A stretch of DNA of 34,219 bases from Rhizobium alarense (GCF_021555155.1 NZ_JAKGBU010000060.1:1-34219), one strand, 5' to 3'. Positions 1 through 11,388 are shown, numbered from the stretch's first letter. Notes: generated by a model from the letters alone, not told the origin. Translations and numbers: made by a program.

Positions 1-13
1 TTGCGCAATGTGT

Positions 14-42
14 TTGATTGCAGCGGCGTTGCTGGTCTATGA
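14..42 (+). promoter_or_regulatory. candidate sigma70 promoter for the yqeY-like gene
   Basis: TTGATT at 14-19 and CTATGA at 37-42 are separated by 17 bases, close to the rhizobial vegetative consensus CTTGAC-N17-CTATAT. It lies about 70 bases before the chosen start of the downstream gene. Assigned from pattern alone; no transcript evidence. Confidence 0.4.
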
Positions 43-112
43 GAAAGCCGAAGAACAGGACGTCGGGCCGCTCCGCCTTCCGGCGGCGGACGGCTCGCAA
101 CGGAGTAAAATC

Positions 113-562
113 ATGCGCGAGAAACTCGCAAACTGCCTCAAGGACGCGATCAAGGCGAAGGACCAGCGTCGCACCTCGACGGTGCGGTTGATCCAGGCGG
201 CGATCAAGGACCGCGACATCGCAAACCGCGGCATGGGCAAGGATCCGGTCGGAGACGACGACATCATGCTGATCCTCGTCAAGATGATCAAGCAGCGCGA
301 GGAATCCGCGCGCATCTTTGCCGAGAACGGCCGGCCGGAACTGGCAGACCAGGAGCGCCAGGAAATCGTCGTCATCAACCAGTTCCTGCCCGAGCAGATT
401 TCGGAAGACAAGGTCAAGGAACTCTGTGCCTCGATCATCGAGGAGACCGGCTCGCATGGCTTGCGCGACATGGGCCGCTGCATGAACGCGCTGAAAGAGC
501 GCTACGCCGGCCAGATGGACTTCTCCAAGGCCTCCGGCGTGGTGAAGGAACTGTTGAAGTAG
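113..562 (+). CDS. GatB/YqeY domain-containing protein
   Basis: A 149-residue protein of the YqeY family, related to the tail domain of the GatB subunit of the tRNA amidotransferase. The domain is thought to bind tRNA, but the role of stand-alone YqeY is not firmly established. Visible family features are the basic N-terminal helix (start MREKLANCLKDAIKAKD), the segment STVRLIQAAIKDRDI, the KMIKQREESARIF helix, the QFLPEQ turn and a C-terminal half ending GVVKELLK. The length fits the family (about 150 residues). The frame is open from base 8, but the ATG at 113 follows a CGGAGT ribosome-binding site and begins the conserved domain, so it is preferred. It sits just upstream of dnaG in the same direction, an arrangement common in alphaproteobacteria. 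Confidence 0.9.
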   Translation: MREKLANCLKDAIKAKDQRRTSTVRLIQAAIKDRDIANRGMGKDPVGDDDIMLILVKMIKQREESARIFAENGRPELADQERQEIVVINQFLPEQISEDKVKELCASIIEETGSHGLRDMGRCMNALKERYAGQMDFSKASGVVKELLK

Positions 563-738
563 CCGATCGCCGGTCGCCTCAACCGCCCCGGCGCCGCATG
601 GGCCATGAGGGACAATCCATAGAGGCGATGGTCGATATGGGTTGTCTCGCCGAACGGCGTGCCGGTCACCGTCAGCAGCAAGTCTGCCGAAATCGCCCCG
701 CTGGCAAGCTCCACCCGAAGGGTGACCCCTGTTGTCAC
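502..738 (-). CDS. possible small hypothetical protein (weak)
   Basis: A 78-residue GTG-initiated open frame opposite the yqeY-dnaG gap, overlapping the 3' end of the yqeY-like gene by 61 bases. Third codon positions look GC-rich, and the translation (for example LLLTVTGTPFGETTHIDHRL) is not obviously shadow-like. There is no clear ribosome-binding site, and a strong hairpin lies immediately upstream at 745-780. I do not recognise the product. It could be chance coding potential in a GC-rich gap. Confidence 0.2.
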   Translation of the reverse strand: MTTGVTLRVELASGAISADLLLTVTGTPFGETTHIDHRLYGLSLMAHAAPGRLRRPAIGYFNSSFTTPEALEKSIWPA

Positions 739-744
739 GGGTGC

Positions 745-780
745 GGCGCCGCGTGACGAGCGACGGCGTCACGCGGCGCC
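745..780. repeat. perfect 14-bp inverted repeat (hairpin) between the yqeY-like gene and dnaG
   Basis: GGCGCCGCGTGACG at 745-758 is the exact reverse complement of 767-780, leaving an 8-base loop. No T-tract follows on either strand, so it is not a textbook intrinsic terminator. It may still terminate transcription, stabilise an mRNA end, or be a REP-like element. The remaining gap up to dnaG contains CTATAT at 836-841, a plausible -10 box for dnaG, without a convincing -35. Confidence 0.7.
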
Positions 781-863
781 CCCTGTGAATATCCGTGCAT
801 AATCTCGTAGCTGTGGCGATCGGTCCCGCACGCGTCTATATGAAGGGATAGCCAGGGGGCATC

Positions 864-2858
864 ATGCGCTTTTCCACTTCCTTTCTCGACGAGATCCGCG
901 ACCGCGTTCCCATTTCGAACGTGATCGGCCGGCGCGTGACGTGGGACAGGAAGAAGACCAACGTGTCGCGCGGCGACTACTGGGCCTGCTGCCCGTTCCA
1001 CGGGGAGAAGTCGCCGAGCTTCCACTGCGAGGACCGCAAGGGGCGCTATCATTGCTTCGGCTGCGGCGTAACAGGCGACCATTTCCGCTTCCTGACCGAT
1101 CTCGACGGCCTCAGCTTTCCCGAGGCGGTACAGCAGATCGCCGACATGGCGGGCGTGCCGATGCCCGCACCCGACGTGCAGGCCGAGAAGCGCGAGAAGG
1201 AGCGCATGGGCCTCATCGAGGTCATGGAGATGGCGACGGCCTTCTTCGAGCAGCAGCTCCAGTCCGCAGCCGGTGCCAGGGCGCGGGCCTATCTGCGCGA
1301 CCGGGGGCTCACCGGCCGCACGATCGAGACCTTCCGCCTCGGCTATGCGCCCGAGAGCCGCAACGCGCTGAAGGAGCATCTCGCGGGCAAGGGCGTGCCG
1401 AAGGAGGCGATAGAGGCCTGCGGCCTCGTGGTGCACGGGCCGGACATCCCGGTCTCCTACGACCGCTTCCGTGATCGCATCATGTTCCCGATCCTGTCCT
1501 CGCGCGAGAAGGTGATCGCCTTCGGCGGCCGCGCCATGTCGCCGGACGCGCCGGCAAAATACCTGAATTCCAACGAGACGGAGCTCTTCCACAAGGGCAG
1601 CGTGCTTTACAACTTCGCCCGTGCGCGCCGCGCCGCGCAGGGCGGCCAGCGCGAGGCGGGCGGCGAAGGCGCGGCGGGCACCATCATCGCCGTCGAGGGC
1701 TACATGGATGTGATCGCGCTCTATCAGGCCGGCATCCAGAATGCCGTGGCGCCGCTCGGCACGGCGCTCACCGAAAGCCAGCTCGATCTTCTGTGGAAGA
1801 TGACGCCGCAGCCGGTGCTCTGCTTCGACGGCGACGGGGCGGGCCTGCGCGCGGCAAACCGGGCCGCCGATCTCGCACTGCCCCACATCAAGCCGGGGCG
1901 CACCGTGCGCTTCGCGCTGCTGCCGGACGGCAAGGATCCGGACGATCTCGTGCGTCATGACGGACGGGCGCCCTTCGACCAGGTGCTGGCCCATGCCCGG
2001 CCGCTCGCCGAGATGATCTGGATGCGCGAATCGGGCAGCGGCAGCTTCGAGACGCCCGAAAGCCGGGCGGAGCTGGAGGCGCGGCTGCGCCAGATCGTCT
2101 CCGTCATCGCCGACGAGGACGTGCGCCGGCATTACCAGCAGGACATGCGCGAGCGCCTCAACACGTTCTTCCGCCCGCCGCAGCGGCAATTCGGCGAGCG
2201 CGGCACGTTCCAGCGCCGCTCGGGCGGAGGCAAGGATCGCGGGCAGCAGGGGCCGCGCGCCGCCGGCACCGGCGCCGTCTCGGATCGGCTGGCCCGCTCG
2301 GCGCTGGTGCGCGGCGCACAGGAACTTCCGGCGCTGCGCGAAAGCGTGCTGGCGCTGACGATCGTCAACCATCCGGGACTGCTCTTCGAGGAATACGACG
2401 ATATCGCCGCGATCGAATACGAGAACCGCGACCTGCAGCGCCTGTGGTCGGCCATGCTCGGGATCGCGGGTGCGGTCGGCGCTCGTCTCGATCGGCAACG
2501 CCTCGTCGAGGAGCTCGAAGCGACGGGCTTTTCGACGATCCTCGAGGCGCTTGGCCAGCAGATGCGCTATTCCCGCCTCTGGACCGCGACGGCGGAGGCC
2601 GCGCCGGAGGATGCCCGCGAGGGCTACCTTCAGGCGCTGGCGCTGCACAAGCGAACCCGCGCGCTCCTCTGGCAGCGTCGAGAGCTGGAGCGAGACCTTG
2701 CCGTTGCGACGGAGGAGGGCGACGACGAGCGGGTGCCGCAGATCCTGCGCGCGCTGAACGAGGTGCAGCAGGAGGCCGCCCGCCTGGAGAACCAGGAGGC
2801 GATCATCGACGGCTTCGGCGTGCTGTCCGGCCGCGTGAAGGGGCCGGCGAAGGCCTGA
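864..2858 (+). CDS. dnaG: DNA primase DnaG
   Basis: A 664-residue bacterial primase that makes the RNA primers for replication at the fork with the DnaB helicase. The N-terminal CHC2 zinc finger is visible (C43 and H46 in CCPFHGEKSPSF, C64 and C67 in YHCFGCG). The catalytic TOPRIM domain follows, with E278 in EGYMDV and the acidic pair D322/D324 in FDGDGAG. The C-terminal third carries a low-complexity linker (about 435-475) and then the helical helicase-interaction domain. Length agrees with alphaproteobacterial DnaG (about 640-680). The ATG at 864 is preceded by CAGGGGGC and starts at the usual MRFSTSFLDEIRDRV. In many bacteria dnaG is followed directly by rpoD; here recQ, kbl and tdh intervene. 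Confidence 0.97.
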   Translation: MRFSTSFLDEIRDRVPISNVIGRRVTWDRKKTNVSRGDYWACCPFHGEKSPSFHCEDRKGRYHCFGCGVTGDHFRFLTDLDGLSFPEAVQQIADMAGVPMPAPDVQAEKREKERMGLIEVMEMATAFFEQQLQSAAGARARAYLRDRGLTGRTIETFRLGYAPESRNALKEHLAGKGVPKEAIEACGLVVHGPDIPVSYDRFRDRIMFPILSSREKVIAFGGRAMSPDAPAKYLNSNETELFHKGSVLYNFARARRAAQGGQREAGGEGAAGTIIAVEGYMDVIALYQAGIQNAVAPLGTALTESQLDLLWKMTPQPVLCFDGDGAGLRAANRAADLALPHIKPGRTVRFALLPDGKDPDDLVRHDGRAPFDQVLAHARPLAEMIWMRESGSGSFETPESRAELEARLRQIVSVIADEDVRRHYQQDMRERLNTFFRPPQRQFGERGTFQRRSGGGKDRGQQGPRAAGTGAVSDRLARSALVRGAQELPALRESVLALTIVNHPGLLFEEYDDIAAIEYENRDLQRLWSAMLGIAGAVGARLDRQRLVEELEATGFSTILEALGQQMRYSRLWTATAEAAPEDAREGYLQALALHKRTRALLWQRRELERDLAVATEEGDDERVPQILRALNEVQQEAARLENQEAIIDGFGVLSGRVKGPAKA

Positions 2859-2949
2859 ACCTTTGGCGGAGCCGTGTCGCAAAATCCGGTCCGGGCGGGT
2901 TGTCGCGACCAGCCTTTAGCGCCTACGGTCCGTGCGAAGGGAATCGTGC

Positions 2950-4809
2950 ATGCCGTCCTCGCCAGAACTCTCTGCCCTCTTCGACAGCGCACCGCGCCGA
3001 CCGATCGACGTCTTGAAGCGCGTCTACGGCTATCCCGCCTTTCGCGGGCGCCAGCAGGCGGTGGTGGAGCATGTGACGGCGGGCGGCGATGCGGTTGTGC
3101 TCTTTCCGACGGGCGCCGGAAAGTCGCTCTGCTTCCAGATCCCGGCGCTCTGCCGCGACGGCGTCGGCCTCGTCATTTCGCCGCTGATCGCGCTGATGCG
3201 CGACCAGGTGGAGGCGCTGAAGCAGCTCGGCGTCCGCGCCGCGGCGCTCAATTCGTCGCTGTCGCGCGAGGAGGTCTTCGCGGTGCGCGATGCGCTCAGG
3301 GCCGGCGCGCTCGACCTGCTCTATGTGACGCCGGAGCGCGTTGTCACCGACGGTTTTTCGGAGATGCTCGCCGGCTGCCGGATCGCGCTCTTCGCCATCG
3401 ACGAGGCCCATTGCGTCTCGCAGTGGGGCCACGATTTCCGGCCCGAATACCGCGCGCTCGGCCTTCTTGCGGAGCGCTATCCCGGCGTGCCGCGCGTTGC
3501 GCTCACGGCGACGGCCGACCCGCACACGCGTGACGACATCATCGAACGCCTGGGACTTGGCGGCGCCGAGGTCTTTGCTACGAGCTTCGACCGGCCGAAC
3601 ATCGCCTATGAGATCGCCGAGCGCGACCAGCCGCGCCAGCAGCTCCTGCGTTTCCTTGCGCGGCATCCGGGCGAAAGCGGCATCGTCTACTGCCTGTCGC
3701 GCGCCAAGGTGGAGGACACGGCGGAATGGCTGAACGGGCAGGGCATTCGCGCGCTGCCCTATCACGCCGGGTTCGACCGCGCGGTGCGCGACGCGAACCA
3801 GGATGCCTTCCTGAAGGAGGAGGGGCTCTGCCTCGTCGCCACCGTCGCCTTCGGCATGGGCATCGACAAGCCGGACGTGCGCTATGTCGCCCATCTCGAC
3901 CTGCCGGGCTCGGTGGAAGCCTATTACCAGGAGACGGGCCGCGCCGGCCGCGACGGCCTGCCGTCCGACGTCTGGATGGCCTATGGCACCGCGGACGTGG
4001 TGCAGCGCAGCCGCATGATCGGCGAGGGCAGCGCCTCCGACGAGGTGAAGCGCATCGAGCGCGCCAAGCTGAACGCGCTGCTGGCCATCTGCGAGACGGC
4101 CGGCTGCCGGCGGCAGGCGATCCTCGCGCATTTCGGCGAGGTTCATCCTGGGCGATGCGGCAACTGCGACACCTGCCGCAACCCGGTCGAGACCTGGGAC
4201 GGCACCGAGGCGGCGATCACGGCGCTGGCCGCCGTCTACCGCACCGGCGAGCGCTTCGGTGCCGGCCATGTCATCGACGTGCTCACGGGAAACGCGAACG
4301 AGAAGACGGAACGCTTCGGCCATACGGAAATGCCGGTCTTCGGCGCCGGCAAGGACATCGCACCGCGCATCTGGCAATCGGTGTTCCGCCAGTTGCTCGC
4401 CGCCGGCCTCGTCAGCGTCGATCATGCCGCCTACGGCGCGCTGAAGCTGGAGCCGGAGGCGCGCGCCGTCTTCCGCCGGGAACGGCAGGTGCTGTTCCGC
4501 AAGGACCGGCCGCAGGCCGGCAAGAAGGCACGGACGGGATCGTCGGCGGCCGGGCGCGAGCGGTCGAGCCTTTCGGGCGCCGACAAGGACCTGTTCGAGC
4601 TGCTACGGGCCGAGCGCCTGGCGATCGCCAAGGAGCTCGACGTGCCGCCCTATGTCATCTTCCCGGATACGACGCTGATCGCGCTCGCCAGGGAGCGGCC
4701 GCGCGACCGGGAGGAACTGCTCGACATACCCGGGATCGGCGAGACGAAGCGCGACCGTTTCGGCGATGCGTTCCTGGCGGTCATCGACGGCTTCGTCGAC
4801 GGCGGCTGA
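2950..4809 (+). CDS. recQ: ATP-dependent DNA helicase RecQ
   Basis: A 619-residue RecQ-type 3'-5' DNA helicase, acting in recombinational repair and processing of stalled forks. Order of parts: helicase core with Walker A FPTGAGKS (K58), DEAH box at D151 followed by the RecQ-specific aromatic-rich loop [13 protein letters not shown], second RecA domain with the arginine-finger motif [12 protein letters not shown], zinc-binding domain with CGNCDTC, winged helix, and a C-terminal HRDC domain ending near [14 protein letters not shown]. coli RecQ is 609 residues. The frame is also open from a GTG at 2932, but the ATG at 2950 has AAGGGA about 8 bases upstream and gives the normal N-terminus. The 91-base gap to dnaG contains no clear terminator. 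Confidence 0.96.
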   Translation: MPSSPELSALFDSAPRRPIDVLKRVYGYPAFRGRQQAVVEHVTAGGDAVVLFPTGAGKSLCFQIPALCRDGVGLVISPLIALMRDQVEALKQLGVRAAALNSSLSREEVFAVRDALRAGALDLLYVTPERVVTDGFSEMLAGCRIALFAIDEAHCVSQWGHDFRPEYRALGLLAERYPGVPRVALTATADPHTRDDIIERLGLGGAEVFATSFDRPNIAYEIAERDQPRQQLLRFLARHPGESGIVYCLSRAKVEDTAEWLNGQGIRALPYHAGFDRAVRDANQDAFLKEEGLCLVATVAFGMGIDKPDVRYVAHLDLPGSVEAYYQETGRAGRDGLPSDVWMAYGTADVVQRSRMIGEGSASDEVKRIERAKLNALLAICETAGCRRQAILAHFGEVHPGRCGNCDTCRNPVETWDGTEAAITALAAVYRTGERFGAGHVIDVLTGNANEKTERFGHTEMPVFGAGKDIAPRIWQSVFRQLLAAGLVSVDHAAYGALKLEPEARAVFRRERQVLFRKDRPQAGKKARTGSSAAGRERSSLSGADKDLFELLRAERLAIAKELDVPPYVIFPDTTLIALARERPRDREELLDIPGIGETKRDRFGDAFLAVIDGFVDGG

Positions 4810-4869
4810 CCTTGTAACGAACGGGAAGCGGCGGCCGGCGCGGCTTCGACGGATGCGGGAGGAAAGCAA

Positions 4870-5325
4870 ATGACCGGGTTGAATCTGCCCTTGCACGGGG
4901 CATGCCGCTGCGGCCGCGTGACGATCAGGATCAGCGCGCCGCCGCTCATCACCATGGCTTGCCACTGCACCGGCTGCCAGCGCATGAGCGGCAGCGCCTA
5001 TTCCCTGAGCGCGGCGATCCCGACGGAGGGGTTTGCGGTCGTCGAGGGCGAACCGGTCGTCGCCGGCGCAAACACCGAGGCCGGCCATCATTTCTGCCCG
5101 GATTGCATGACCTGGATGTTCACGCGGCCGTAGGGTTTCGACTTCTTCGTCAATGTCCGTCCGACGCTGCTGGACGACACGCGCTGGTTCAGCCCGTTCG
5201 TCGAGACCTATACGAGCGAGAAGCTCGGCTGGGCGACGACACCGGCGGTGCACAGCTATGAGAAGTTTCCGCCGATGGAGGACTACGAAGGCCTCGTTGC
5301 CGCCTACGCGTCACACGGGCTATGA
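4870..5325 (+). pseudogene. GFA (glutathione-dependent formaldehyde-activating) family protein, broken by an in-frame amber stop
   Basis: The reading frame from ATG 4870 gives a GFA/CENP-V-type zinc protein with cysteines in the expected order: CRCG, CHCTGC and CPDC. It is interrupted by TAG at 5131-5133 (codon 88), and the same frame then continues with family-like sequence (GFDFFVNVRPTLLDD, later YEKFPPMEDYEGL) to a natural TGA at 5323-5325. Without the stop it would be 151 residues, the usual size. The residue lost is probably Glu (TRP-E-GFDFFVN), so a single GAG to TAG change explains it. GFA proteins bind zinc and some react with glutathione adducts; the exact substrate of this one is unknown. 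The N-terminal 87 residues could still be made. A sequencing error is the alternative. Confidence 0.85.
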
Positions 5326-5481
5326 CGCCTCCCCGGCCTGCGTCATGGCAGGGCGCGGACGGCCGCGACAGGGCGGTGCCGGACATGGTATTGCCAATCG
5401 CATGGAGGGGCGAACGCGACCGGCGCGAGGACCGGCGGCGCGTCTTGACCCCGATACGGATTTAGAGGGACCCGATCACCC

Positions 5482-6669
5482 ATGAGCTCAGCTTTCATCG
5501 CGCATCTGCAATCCGAACTCGAGGCGCTGAAATCCGCCGGCCTCTACAAGTCGGAGCGCGTCATCACCTCCAAGCAGGCGGGCGAGATCGACGTCGCGTC
5601 CGGCGCGCGGGTGCTCAATTTCTGCGCCAACAACTATCTCGGCCTTGCCGACAACGACGAGCTTGCCGAAGCCGGCAAACAGGCGCTCGACCGCTACGGC
5701 TACGGCATGGCCTCGGTGCGCTTCATCTGCGGCACACAGGAGGAGCACAAGCAGCTCGAAGCCAGGATTTCGTCATTTCTCGGTCTGGAAGACACCATCC
5801 TCTATTCCTCCTGCTTCGACGCGAACGGCGGTCTCTTCGAGACGCTGCTCACCGACGAGGACGCCATCATCTCGGATGCGCTGAACCACGCCTCGATCAT
5901 CGATGGCGTGCGGCTCTCCAAGGCGAAGCGCTTCCGCTACGCCAACAACGACATGGCGGCGCTGGAGGAAGAGTTGAAAAAGGCCGAGGGAAGCCGCTTC
6001 AAGCTGATCGCCACCGACGGCGTCTTCTCCATGGACGGCATCATCGCCAACCTCGCGGGGGTCTGCGACCTCGCCGAAAAATACGGCGCCATGGTCATGG
6101 TCGACGACAGCCACGCCGTCGGCTTCGTCGGGAGAAACGGCCGCGGTTCGGCCGAACATTGCGGCGTGGAGGGCCGCGTCGACATCATCACCGGCACGCT
6201 CGGCAAGGCGCTCGGCGGAGCATCGGGCGGCTACACCTCGGGCAAGCGCGAGGTGGTCGAGTGGCTGCGCCAGCGCTCGCGGCCCTATCTCTTCTCCAAC
6301 ACGCTGGCGCCTGTGATCGCGGCCGCCTCGCTCAAGGTCTTCGACCTGATCGACAATGGCGATGCCCTGCGCGAACAGCTCTATGCCAACGCGGCGCTCT
6401 TCCGGGCCGAGATGACGAAACTCGGCTTCACGCTCGCCGGCGAAGGCCACCCGATCATCCCGGTCATGCTGGGCGACGCGACGCTTGCCCAGGCGATGGC
6501 AGCGAAGATGCTGGAGAAGGGCGTCTACGTTGTCGGCTTCTCCTTCCCCGTCGTGCCGAAGGGCCAGGCGCGGATCCGGACGCAGATGTCGGCCGCGCAC
6601 GGCGAGGCGGATGTGCGAAGGGCAATTGCGGTGTTCGAGGCGGTCGGGCGGGAACTGGGTGTGATTTGA
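5482..6669 (+). CDS. kbl: glycine C-acetyltransferase (2-amino-3-ketobutyrate CoA ligase)
   Basis: A 395-residue PLP-dependent enzyme of the alpha-oxoamine synthase family. It cleaves 2-amino-3-ketobutyrate with CoA to glycine and acetyl-CoA, the second step of threonine degradation after threonine dehydrogenase. Recognisable parts: [13 protein letters not shown] near the N-terminus, the SVRFICGTQ segment, [11 protein letters not shown] (aspartate contacting PLP), and [15 protein letters not shown] with the Schiff-base lysine at K242 (K244 in E. coli). E. coli Kbl is 398 residues. The ATG at 5482 follows a GAGGGA ribosome-binding site. The partner enzyme tdh lies downstream but is separated by a toxin-antitoxin pair. 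TGATGGC repeats overlap its stop codon. Confidence 0.96.
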   Translation: MSSAFIAHLQSELEALKSAGLYKSERVITSKQAGEIDVASGARVLNFCANNYLGLADNDELAEAGKQALDRYGYGMASVRFICGTQEEHKQLEARISSFLGLEDTILYSSCFDANGGLFETLLTDEDAIISDALNHASIIDGVRLSKAKRFRYANNDMAALEEELKKAEGSRFKLIATDGVFSMDGIIANLAGVCDLAEKYGAMVMVDDSHAVGFVGRNGRGSAEHCGVEGRVDIITGTLGKALGGASGGYTSGKREVVEWLRQRSRPYLFSNTLAPVIAAASLKVFDLIDNGDALREQLYANAALFRAEMTKLGFTLAGEGHPIIPVMLGDATLAQAMAAKMLEKGVYVVGFSFPVVPKGQARIRTQMSAAHGEADVRRAIAVFEAVGRELGVI

Positions 6670-6709
6670 TGGCGTGATGGCCTGATTTACATCGGCCCCG
6701 TTTGATGGC
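6667..6709 (+). promoter_or_regulatory. three TGATGGC direct repeats before the toxin gene
   Basis: TGATGGC occurs at 6667-6673, 6675-6681 and 6703-6709, directly upstream of the TumE-like gene and overlapping the kbl stop codon. Such repeats are candidates for autoregulatory binding by the HTH antitoxin, but no family consensus is known to me. Chance repetition in GC-rich DNA is possible. Confidence 0.3.
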
Positions 6710-6721
6710 ATTCTGACCATC

Positions 6722-7024
6722 ATGAAGGCGACCCTTGTGCACCGGGCGAGGCAGCATCTGCAAGAAGGTGCATTTGTCGAAGTCGTCATCTGGCGCGTCC
6801 CGTTGCCGTTGCGGGGCAGCACGCACGGCTTCAAGTATCGCCTGGCTCTGGTGGTCGATGGCGCTTGTGTCATGCGTTTCGATGACGAGGCGGGCAAGGG
6901 CGACCACAAGCATGTCGATGGCCGCGAGACTGCCTACGCATTTCGAGGCGTCGATGCACTTTTCGTGGATTTTGCGGCAGAGGTGAAAGGATGGTTCGAT
7001 GGCAACGCTCGAAGTGACGATTGA
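6722..7024 (+). CDS. TumE-family (DUF6516-like) toxin of a type II toxin-antitoxin module
   Basis: A 100-residue protein matching the TumE/DUF6516 pattern: a beta-rich N-terminus (VEVVIWRVP, YRLALVVDGACVMRFD), then the signature DDEAGKGDHKHVDGRE and a C-terminal YAFRGVDALFVDFAAEV helix. The conserved acidic/His cluster (GDHKH) is the likely active region. TumE toxins are described as growth-inhibitory partners of TumA antitoxins; the molecular target is not something I can read here. It overlaps the next gene by 26 bases, so the two are translationally coupled, toxin first. The ribosome-binding site is poor, which would keep toxin output low. It stands between kbl and tdh, in the same direction. 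Confidence 0.75.
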   Translation: MKATLVHRARQHLQEGAFVEVVIWRVPLPLRGSTHGFKYRLALVVDGACVMRFDDEAGKGDHKHVDGRETAYAFRGVDALFVDFAAEVKGWFDGNARSDD

Positions 7025-7358
7025 TAGCCTCGGCGAGACTCTGGCGAGAGCGGCCGAGGCGTGGAAAGCGGCGGAGCGTGTCGGGGAGCCTGCGACCGCC
7101 TCGACACTGTCCTTTGCCTCTTGGGACAATCTGCATCGCGTGCTTTCACCGAAGCGGCTCGAGATCGTGCGCGCGATGACGGGTCGGGCGCCGCTCAGCA
7201 TCCGCGAGGTGGCGCGCCGCGTCGGGCGCGATTTCAAGAGCGTGCACGGCGATGTCGACATGTTGTGGCGCAACGGGGTGATTGACAAGGCAGAGCGCGG
7301 TGTAGTGTTTCCCTATGACCGCATCCATATCAATTTCGAGATCGACGCAGCCGCCTGA
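6999..7358 (+). CDS. TumA-type antitoxin, winged-HTH DNA-binding protein
   Basis: A 119-residue protein with a winged helix-turn-helix over about residues 50-105 ([12 protein letters not shown], then [20 protein letters not shown], then [11 protein letters not shown]). This is the HVO_A0114-like fold of antitoxins paired with TumE. The N-terminal 45 residues are helical and probably contact the toxin. It overlaps the toxin by 26 bases and ends 29 bases before tdh. It probably represses its own operon, so it could also influence tdh transcription. The pairing with an adjacent DUF6516-like gene makes the assignment stronger than either gene alone. An alternative is a solitary transcription factor. 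Confidence 0.75.
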   Translation: MATLEVTIDSLGETLARAAEAWKAAERVGEPATASTLSFASWDNLHRVLSPKRLEIVRAMTGRAPLSIREVARRVGRDFKSVHGDVDMLWRNGVIDKAERGVVFPYDRIHINFEIDAAA

Positions 7359-7387
7359 CGGCGCCGTCTCGCCTTTCGAGGACAGCC

Positions 7388-8425
7388 ATGACCAACATGA
7401 TGCGCGCGCTCGTCAAGTCGAAACCGGAGGTCGGCCTGTGGATGGAACATGTGCCGGTTCCGGAGGTCGGGCCGAACGACGTGCTGATCCGCGTGAGAAA
7501 GTCGGCGATCTGCGGCACCGACGTGCATATCTGGAACTGGGACCACTGGGCGCAGAAGACGATTCCCGTGCCGATGGTCGTCGGCCATGAGTTCGTCGGC
7601 GAGATCGCCGAGATCGGGTCGGCGGTCACCAAGTACCATGTCGGCGAACGCGTCTCGGGCGAGGGTCACATCGTCTGCGGAAAGTGCCGCAACTGCCGCG
7701 CCGGCAGAGGGCATCTCTGCCACTACACGCAGGGTGTCGGCGTCAACCGGCCCGGCTCCTTCGGCGAATATGTCTGCATTCCGGAGCACAATGTCGTGCC
7801 GATCCCGGACGACGTGCCGGATGAGGTCGCGGCGATCTTCGACCCGTTCGGCAATGCCGTGCACACCGCGCTGTCCTTCGATCTCGTCGGCGAGGACGTG
7901 CTGGTGACCGGGGCCGGCCCGATCGGCATCATGGGGGCGATGGTGGCGAAACGCTCGGGCGCCCGCAAGGTCGTCATCACGGACATCAATCCGGTCCGCC
8001 TCGATCTCGCGCGCAAGGTCGGCATCGACTACGTGGTCGACGCCGCGAAGCAGGATCTCGCCGAGGTGATGACCGAGATCGGCATGACGGAGGGGTTCGA
8101 TGTCGGCCTCGAAATGTCGGGCGCGCCGCCCGCCTTCCGCTCGATGATCGACACGATGAACAACGGCGGCAGGATTGCGATCCTCGGCATCGCGCCGGAT
8201 GGCTTCGGCATCGACTGGAACAAGGTCATCTTCAAGATGCTGACGCTTAAGGGCATTTACGGCCGCGAGATGTTCGAGACCTGGTACAAGATGATCGCCT
8301 TCGTGCAGGGTGGCCTCGACCTTGCGCCGATCATCACGCACCGCATCCGCATCGATGATTTCCGCGACGGTTTCGAGGCGATGCGATCCGGCAATTCGGG
8401 CAAGGTGGTGATGGATTGGATGTGA
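7388..8425 (+). CDS. tdh: L-threonine 3-dehydrogenase
   Basis: A 345-residue zinc-dependent medium-chain dehydrogenase that oxidises L-threonine to 2-amino-3-ketobutyrate with NAD+, feeding Kbl. Seen directly: catalytic zinc ligands C42 (ICGTDVHIW) with H67/E68 (GHEFVGE), the structural zinc cysteines in [15 protein letters not shown], and the NAD-binding [11 protein letters not shown] followed by acidic ITDINPVRL. The segment [12 protein letters not shown] is typical of TDH rather than sorbitol dehydrogenase. E. coli Tdh is 341 residues. The ATG at 7388 follows GAGGACAG. It is normally co-transcribed directly after kbl; here it follows the toxin-antitoxin pair. Confidence 0.96.
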   Translation: MTNMMRALVKSKPEVGLWMEHVPVPEVGPNDVLIRVRKSAICGTDVHIWNWDHWAQKTIPVPMVVGHEFVGEIAEIGSAVTKYHVGERVSGEGHIVCGKCRNCRAGRGHLCHYTQGVGVNRPGSFGEYVCIPEHNVVPIPDDVPDEVAAIFDPFGNAVHTALSFDLVGEDVLVTGAGPIGIMGAMVAKRSGARKVVITDINPVRLDLARKVGIDYVVDAAKQDLAEVMTEIGMTEGFDVGLEMSGAPPAFRSMIDTMNNGGRIAILGIAPDGFGIDWNKVIFKMLTLKGIYGREMFETWYKMIAFVQGGLDLAPIITHRIRIDDFRDGFEAMRSGNSGKVVMDWM

Positions 8426-8825
8426 CACCGACCGGGAATCACCGCCCGTGCGGCGGCCGGGCTCTTGTCTTTCGGCCGGACTTTCCTACATCTGCTGCAT
8501 GCCCGTAACCGGCGGCTCTCGCCGCGGAACGATGAATCGCACCGTTTTCGTGGTTTTTTGCCGGAAAAGCTTGACGGAACCAAAAAATCTGGGAATCACC
8601 ATCTTTGGCACAGGTGGAATGGGTACGGCGGATCGGGAAATCATGTCAATCATGTTGCCGAGGCAACATCGCCACGCTTGCCCAGCACACAGCGTGGTTA
8701 ATCGGGATTTAATTGTCATTCCATTAGGTCGATGAGCTGATTGGCGGGACGGACGCCCGAGGGCGACTGTCCGCGCAGTCTCATACAGTCCGATGAACTG
8801 GATGCTTCAGGAAAGCGAAGATTAG
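8426..8825. other. 400-base intergenic region upstream of rpoD
   Basis: No convincing gene on either strand; short open frames here have poor codon use. It holds a palindrome at 8652-8669 and a CTTGAC hexamer at about 8570-8575 that may be a -35 element, though no good -10 lies 17 bases on. Promoters for the essential rpoD are expected here. Confidence 0.6.
8652..8669. promoter_or_regulatory. 8-bp palindrome upstream of rpoD
   Basis: ATGTTGCC at 8652-8659 and GGCAACAT at 8662-8669 are perfect inverted copies separated by GA. The site is about 160 bases before the rpoD start in an otherwise featureless gap, and its shape fits a dimeric regulator site. The regulator is unknown. Confidence 0.4.
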
Positions 8826-10877
<2,052 letters not shown>

Positions 10878-10902
10878 GCCTGCCTCGCACCAGGCTGTAC
10901 GG

Positions 10903-10926
10903 AAGCCGGGCTCGCGCCCGGCTTTT
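10903..10926 (+). terminator. intrinsic terminator of rpoD
   Basis: AAGCCGGGC at 10903-10911, a TCGC loop, then GCCCGGCTT at 10916-10924 running into further Ts. The nine-base stem with T-run lies 25 bases after the rpoD stop, which fits a Rho-independent terminator. Confidence 0.85.
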
Positions 10927-11388
10927 CCGTTTCATGCGCAGCCCTTTTGCGTGGCGCCCCTCGGCCCGCGGCGGGCCTTTCCCCAAAATTCCGAGCGCGG
11001 CGCGCGCGCCGGCGCGGCCCGCGGCCTGATGGTGGCCGGCATCGCGTTGAATTCGTTCGGTAAAGTTCGGCGACGCGTCGCTTCCTTCCGGCAGGAATTC
11101 GGCGAAGAGGGTTGCCGGGCCCTTAACCCGGATGGCCGGCGTGTGCCGCGGCGGAGCAGGTTGCCGGACAATTCGGCCGTGCGCCGCGGACCGAAACTGG
11201 CGCCAAGCGGCTGTTTTCTCCGACATATTAGCCTCCTTGCCGTCCGAAGGGCGCGCGCGGGCCATCCGCCGCCTGCAGGTCGTCGCCGATTGGACCCGTC
11301 CCGGGGCCGCTGCTAGCCTTCGCCCGTTCCAGTGCAACAAGAGGGCGCGCGCCGGGGAGGAGCGGCCGCCCGCGACGGAGATGGAAGA

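Noticed and set aside
735-2882. A 715-codon minus-strand open frame opposite dnaG
   Set aside because: It is the antisense shadow of dnaG in GC-rich DNA; its translation is repetitive Arg/Ala/His-rich and dnaG is unmistakable.
8448-8735. A 95-codon open frame in the rpoD leader
   Set aside because: No ribosome-binding site, irregular codon use, and it contains the regulatory palindrome; treated as intergenic.
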